A stretch of DNA of 64,000 nt from NCBI GenBank assembly GCA_017307785.1, contig JAFKGI010000006.1, positions 186,001 to 250,000 on the forward strand, given 5' to 3'. The notes beneath the pieces are model-generated. The model did no database searches. It saw only the letters and a list, made by a program, of their open reading frames with translations, and was not told where the DNA came from. The position numbers and the translations under genes were made by a program. This stretch comes from Vulcanimicrobiota bacterium. GTDB taxonomy: Bacteria; Vulcanimicrobiota; Xenobia; Xenobiales; JADMJV01. Shown one piece after another: positions 61,365 to 64,000 of the stretch; the first letter of the stretch is position 1, and each line of letters opens with the position of its first letter.

Positions 61365-63206
61365 ATGAGCACCATTCAACCCAAACTTTCCGTATCCACG
61401 CCGGTCGCCCCCAAAGCCGCCGCCCCCACCAAGTGCCCGTCCCCCCAGGATGTGGCCGGTGACCTTCGCGTCCAAGCTGGAGCCGACCAGGCCCGCGCCG
61501 ACGAATTGAAAGCCCAGGCCGACGCTCTTCGTCAGGCCGGCACCGCCAAAGTTAACGAAGGCGCCACCCAGGTTGCCCAGGGTATCGCCACCGCCGCTCA
61601 GGGCGCAGCCAATGTCGCCGAAGGCAAGCTGACCCAGGCCGAAGGCCAGAACCAGATTCAGTCCGGTATCGACCAGGAGCAGGCTGGCCTGACCCAGGAG
61701 AAGGCCGGCATCGACGCCTTCACCTCCAGCCTGGCCGAAGCCAAGGACCTCAACAGCCAGAGCAAGACCGTCAGCGCGATGGCCGCTCTCGGAGTCATCA
61801 GCGAAGGCATCGAGACCGCCAAAGCCGCTGAAGCCAACAAGACCTTCGCCCAGCAGCTCGAAGAAGCTCGCGGCCACGCCTCCAACCTCGGCGCCCAGCT
61901 CGCCGACCTGCAGGCCCAGAGCGCTGTCGAAGCCGATGCCAACAATCAGGTCATCGCCGGCAACGCCCAGTTCGACCAGGGTCTGGCTCAGAACCGCGAA
62001 GGCACCGCCTCTCTCATCTCGGGCGTAGCCCACCAGACCGCCGCCGCCGGTAAGGGCGAGCAGGCTGCTCAGAAGGAAAAGGACGCCGTCGTTTACCAGC
62101 AGCACGGTGAGTCGCACGCCGCCCAGTCGGCCGAAGTCAACCAGACCTCGCTCGACACCAGCATCCTGGCTGGCCAGGAGTGGAAGCAGGCCGCCAAGCT
62201 CGAAGCCAAGTCGCTTCACCAGCGCAGCGAAGGTGACAACGCCATCAGCGTTGCCGACCTGCTCGCCCGCGTCGCCCAGATCGACAACGAAGCTGGCGCC
62301 GCTCTCCAGGAAATCCCCGGATTCCTGGCTGAAGGCAACAAGAACAAGGCTGACGGCGAAAACAAAGCCGGCACCTCCGAAGAGCGCAAGCAGGCTGGCG
62401 CTACCCACTACGCTTCGGCCGACAACTTCCACGCCAAAGCCGTAGTCGCCAACGACCACGCCATTGAATACGCCAAGGAAGCCGCCGACCTGGCACAGCA
62501 GGGCAAGGACCTCAAGGACCTGTCCGACTCCGAACTGGCCACCGCCGCCCAGAAACAGTCCGAAGCCGACGCTCTCCAGGCCAAGGCCGACGAACTCCAG
62601 CAGCTGGGCGACGAGCAAGTTGCTCAGGGCAAGAAAGACCGCCTCGAAGGCTCGATGACCGCCGCTGCTGGTCTGGCCGCGATGACCGGTGGACTGAACG
62701 ACGAGCAGGCTGCTCACAACGCGATGAACGCCACCTCGGCCAACATCCCGGGCATCACCGACGCTCTGACCGCCAACCAGGCTGCTCGCCAAGAGACCCT
62801 CGCCAAGGCCGACGAAGCCTACCAGGGAATCAGCGACGCCCAGGACTTCCTCGGCCAGACGGTTCAGGTCCAGAGCGACCTGGCCGCCGCCAAGCAAGCC
62901 AACCTGGAAGGCCGCGTAGGCAACCTGGCCGACATCATCGCCGGCGAGAAAGCCCAGACCGATGGCATCCAGGCTCAGTCCGACGGACTGGACAAAGTCC
63001 AGGCCGGCACCGACCAGGAAAACACCGGTCGCCAGCAGATTGTCGACGGCAAGACCGCTGCTCAGCAAGGCAAGCAGAAGGTCACCGAAGGCAACAAGGA
63101 AATCACCAAGGGCGACCAGACCGCTCAAGCTGGCCAGGTTCTCCAGAACAAGGCCGACCAGTACAACGCCATCGCCAACGAAGTGGACCCCCAGTCCAAG
63201 AAGTAA
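61365..63206 (+). CDS. Ala/Gln-rich helical repeat protein, highly biased codons
   Basis: 613 residues, no family recognised. Almost the whole chain consists of degenerate helical units of roughly 11-22 residues such as QAGADQARADELKAQADALRQAG, EGKLTQAEGQNQIQSGIDQEQ and QIVDGKTAAQQGKQKVTEGNKE, rich in Ala, Gln, Glu, Asp and Gly with few aromatics. This is the pattern of a long apolipoprotein- or coiled-coil-like rod. There is one Cys (KCPSPQD, residue about 26) and no signal peptide. Codons favour GCC, CAG, AAG and GAC strongly, suggesting high expression. Own promoter and terminator, so monocistronic. A structural or gas-vesicle/ice-like role is conceivable but unsupported. Confidence 0.75.
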   Translation: MSTIQPKLSVSTPVAPKAAAPTKCPSPQDVAGDLRVQAGADQARADELKAQADALRQAGTAKVNEGATQVAQGIATAAQGAANVAEGKLTQAEGQNQIQSGIDQEQAGLTQEKAGIDAFTSSLAEAKDLNSQSKTVSAMAALGVISEGIETAKAAEANKTFAQQLEEARGHASNLGAQLADLQAQSAVEADANNQVIAGNAQFDQGLAQNREGTASLISGVAHQTAAAGKGEQAAQKEKDAVVYQQHGESHAAQSAEVNQTSLDTSILAGQEWKQAAKLEAKSLHQRSEGDNAISVADLLARVAQIDNEAGAALQEIPGFLAEGNKNKADGENKAGTSEERKQAGATHYASADNFHAKAVVANDHAIEYAKEAADLAQQGKDLKDLSDSELATAAQKQSEADALQAKADELQQLGDEQVAQGKKDRLEGSMTAAAGLAAMTGGLNDEQAAHNAMNATSANIPGITDALTANQAARQETLAKADEAYQGISDAQDFLGQTVQVQSDLAAAKQANLEGRVGNLADIIAGEKAQTDGIQAQSDGLDKVQAGTDQENTGRQQIVDGKTAAQQGKQKVTEGNKEITKGDQTAQAGQVLQNKADQYNAIANEVDPQSKK

Positions 63207-63224
63207 GCGATATCGGGTCCTCGA

Positions 63225-63257
63225 AAAGGGGTCTCCTTCGGGAGGCCCCTTTTTTTA
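63225..63257 (+). terminator. Strong intrinsic terminator
   Basis: GGGGTCTCC (63228-63236) pairs with GGAGGCCCC (63241-63249), loop TTCG, followed by a T run. Ends the 613-residue gene. Confidence 0.9.
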
Positions 63258-63276
63258 TTGGTGGAACGGCCCTGAG

Positions 63277-64000
63277 GTGAAGAGAGCGGCGCTATACCTG
63301 CATTTCCCCTACTGTCGCAGTCGCTGCACCTACTGCGACTTCAATGCCTACACCGACGTAGGAGCGGAACGCTCGTCCTACATCCAGGCTCTCATTCAGG
63401 ACATCCGCGCTCAGGACCGCTGGCGCATCCACTCGGTCTTCTGCGGCGGCGGAACGCCCAGTCTTTATTCGGCCGAAGAACTCGGGGCGGTACTCCAGGC
63501 CTGCCGCGAACACTTCGACTTTCGACCGGTGGAAGTCACCCTGGAAGCCAATCCAGGAACGGTGTCGTTAGAGCAGCTCCAGGGCTTGAGAAAAGCGGGC
63601 TTCGACCGGATCTCCCTGGGCGTCCAGACCTTCGAACCCGAACTGCTCAAGGTTCTCAACCGAATCCACTCGGTCGCCGACGTAGAAAACGCCGTCCACT
63701 GGGCCCGCCAGGCCGGTTTTGAAAATCTGAGCCTGGACCTGATCTACGGACTGCCCGGCCAGACCATGGCTTCCTGGCAAGAAACCGTGAAGCGGGCCCT
63801 GGCCCTGAAGCCGGACCACATCTCCACCTATCAATTGACCGTAGAACCAGGCACCCGATTGGAAAGCCAGGTTCGACTCGGCGAAGTGCAGCTTCCGGAA
63901 GAGGACCTGGTCTACGAAATGGACTACTGGATGCGCCGATTTGTGCGCGGCTCCGGTTTACGTCGCTATGAGGTGTCCAATTGGGCTCGTCCGGGCCGGG
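63277..64000 (+). CDS. hemW: HemW-like radical SAM protein (partial, 3' end outside window)
   Basis: 241 residues visible from the GTG at 63277; no ATG fits the N-terminus. YLHFPYCRSRCTYCDFNAY carries the radical SAM CxxxCxxC cluster, FCGGGTPSLYSAEELGAVL, EVTLEANPGT, RISLGVQTFEPELLKVLNRIH and LDLIYGLPGQTMASWQETV match HemW rather than HemN (short N-terminus, no upstream HemN segment). HemW inserts heme into respiratory enzymes. The frame is open to the window edge. Confidence 0.93.
   Translation, partial: MKRAALYLHFPYCRSRCTYCDFNAYTDVGAERSSYIQALIQDIRAQDRWRIHSVFCGGGTPSLYSAEELGAVLQACREHFDFRPVEVTLEANPGTVSLEQLQGLRKAGFDRISLGVQTFEPELLKVLNRIHSVADVENAVHWARQAGFENLSLDLIYGLPGQTMASWQETVKRALALKPDHISTYQLTVEPGTRLESQVRLGEVQLPEEDLVYEMDYWMRRFVRGSGLRRYEVSNWARPGR

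Noticed and set aside
61338..63128. 596-residue minus-strand frame opposite the repeat protein
   Set aside because: Shadow of a strongly biased gene; no start signal, Gly/Val/Leu monotony.

Overview
The window is gene-dense, GC-rich bacterial DNA. Both strands are used in short operons, and many start and stop codons touch or overlap. There is no rRNA operon, prophage, transposase or CRISPR array. Eukaryote-type Ser/Thr kinases, FHA proteins, several clusters of type IV/type II pseudopilin-like genes and many two-domain oddities point to a large-genome, probably diderm, poorly sampled lineage. Vulcanimicrobiota, Armatimonadota or Myxococcota would fit. The phylum is an inference; no marker in the window fixes it.

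Layout. (1) 1-5321, minus strand: one apparent operon running GAF-GspF/PilC fusion, two prepilins, Ser/Thr kinase, M20 carbamoyl-amino-acid hydrolase, then a truncated nitrilase-like gene; a large PilX-like gene diverges at 5432. (2) 7111-12952: a HELGH metalloprotease, two paralogous FHA proteins and two Ser/Thr kinases. (3) 13052-17222, minus: endonuclease/phosphatase-fold protein, glutaminase, hexapeptide acyltransferase, darcynin-like protein, adenosine deaminase. (4) 17301-22721: a repeat element, DUF2252, a large unknown gene preceded by a tRNA-like sequence, and a membrane protein. (5) 22822-34378: two prepilins, cytochrome P450, a binding-protein/UPF0126 fusion, a pilin-like protein, DNA glycosylase, an acyl-CoA dehydrogenase/phosphotransferase pair, a second copy of the repeat element, an FHA-GAF histidine kinase and a DoxX-like protein.

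(6) 34400-42582: a TrmN6-like methylase, a Pro-rich unknown, two TerF-type vWA paralogues with Asp/His tails, and a 1233-residue P1B-4-type metal ATPase whose first third is a His/Cys-rich tandem repeat (222-bp period), followed by a Mug-type glycosylase with no standard start codon. (7) 42537-50128: mostly small exported or membrane unknowns, a GATase, a peptidoglycan-binding protein, a secretin-tail protein, azoreductase/HxlR, and a roadblock-like protein. (8) 50129-51297: the only long gene-free stretch. The minus strand reads as a structured RNA of about 1 kb with a promoter-like start, three repeated modules whose hairpins covary, and an intrinsic terminator. This is the strongest candidate for an undescribed element. 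(9) 51298-64000: two subtilases without signal peptides, an S9 peptidase, thymidylate-kinase-like and SixA-like genes, a royal-jelly/FKBP fusion, homogentisate-dioxygenase-like enzyme, a 613-residue repeat protein and the start of hemW.

How it may fit together: kinases and FHA proteins lie beside pilus/secretion genes, suggesting phospho-controlled surface assembly. Amino-acid and nucleotide salvage genes suggest a heterotroph. These links are inferred from gene order only.
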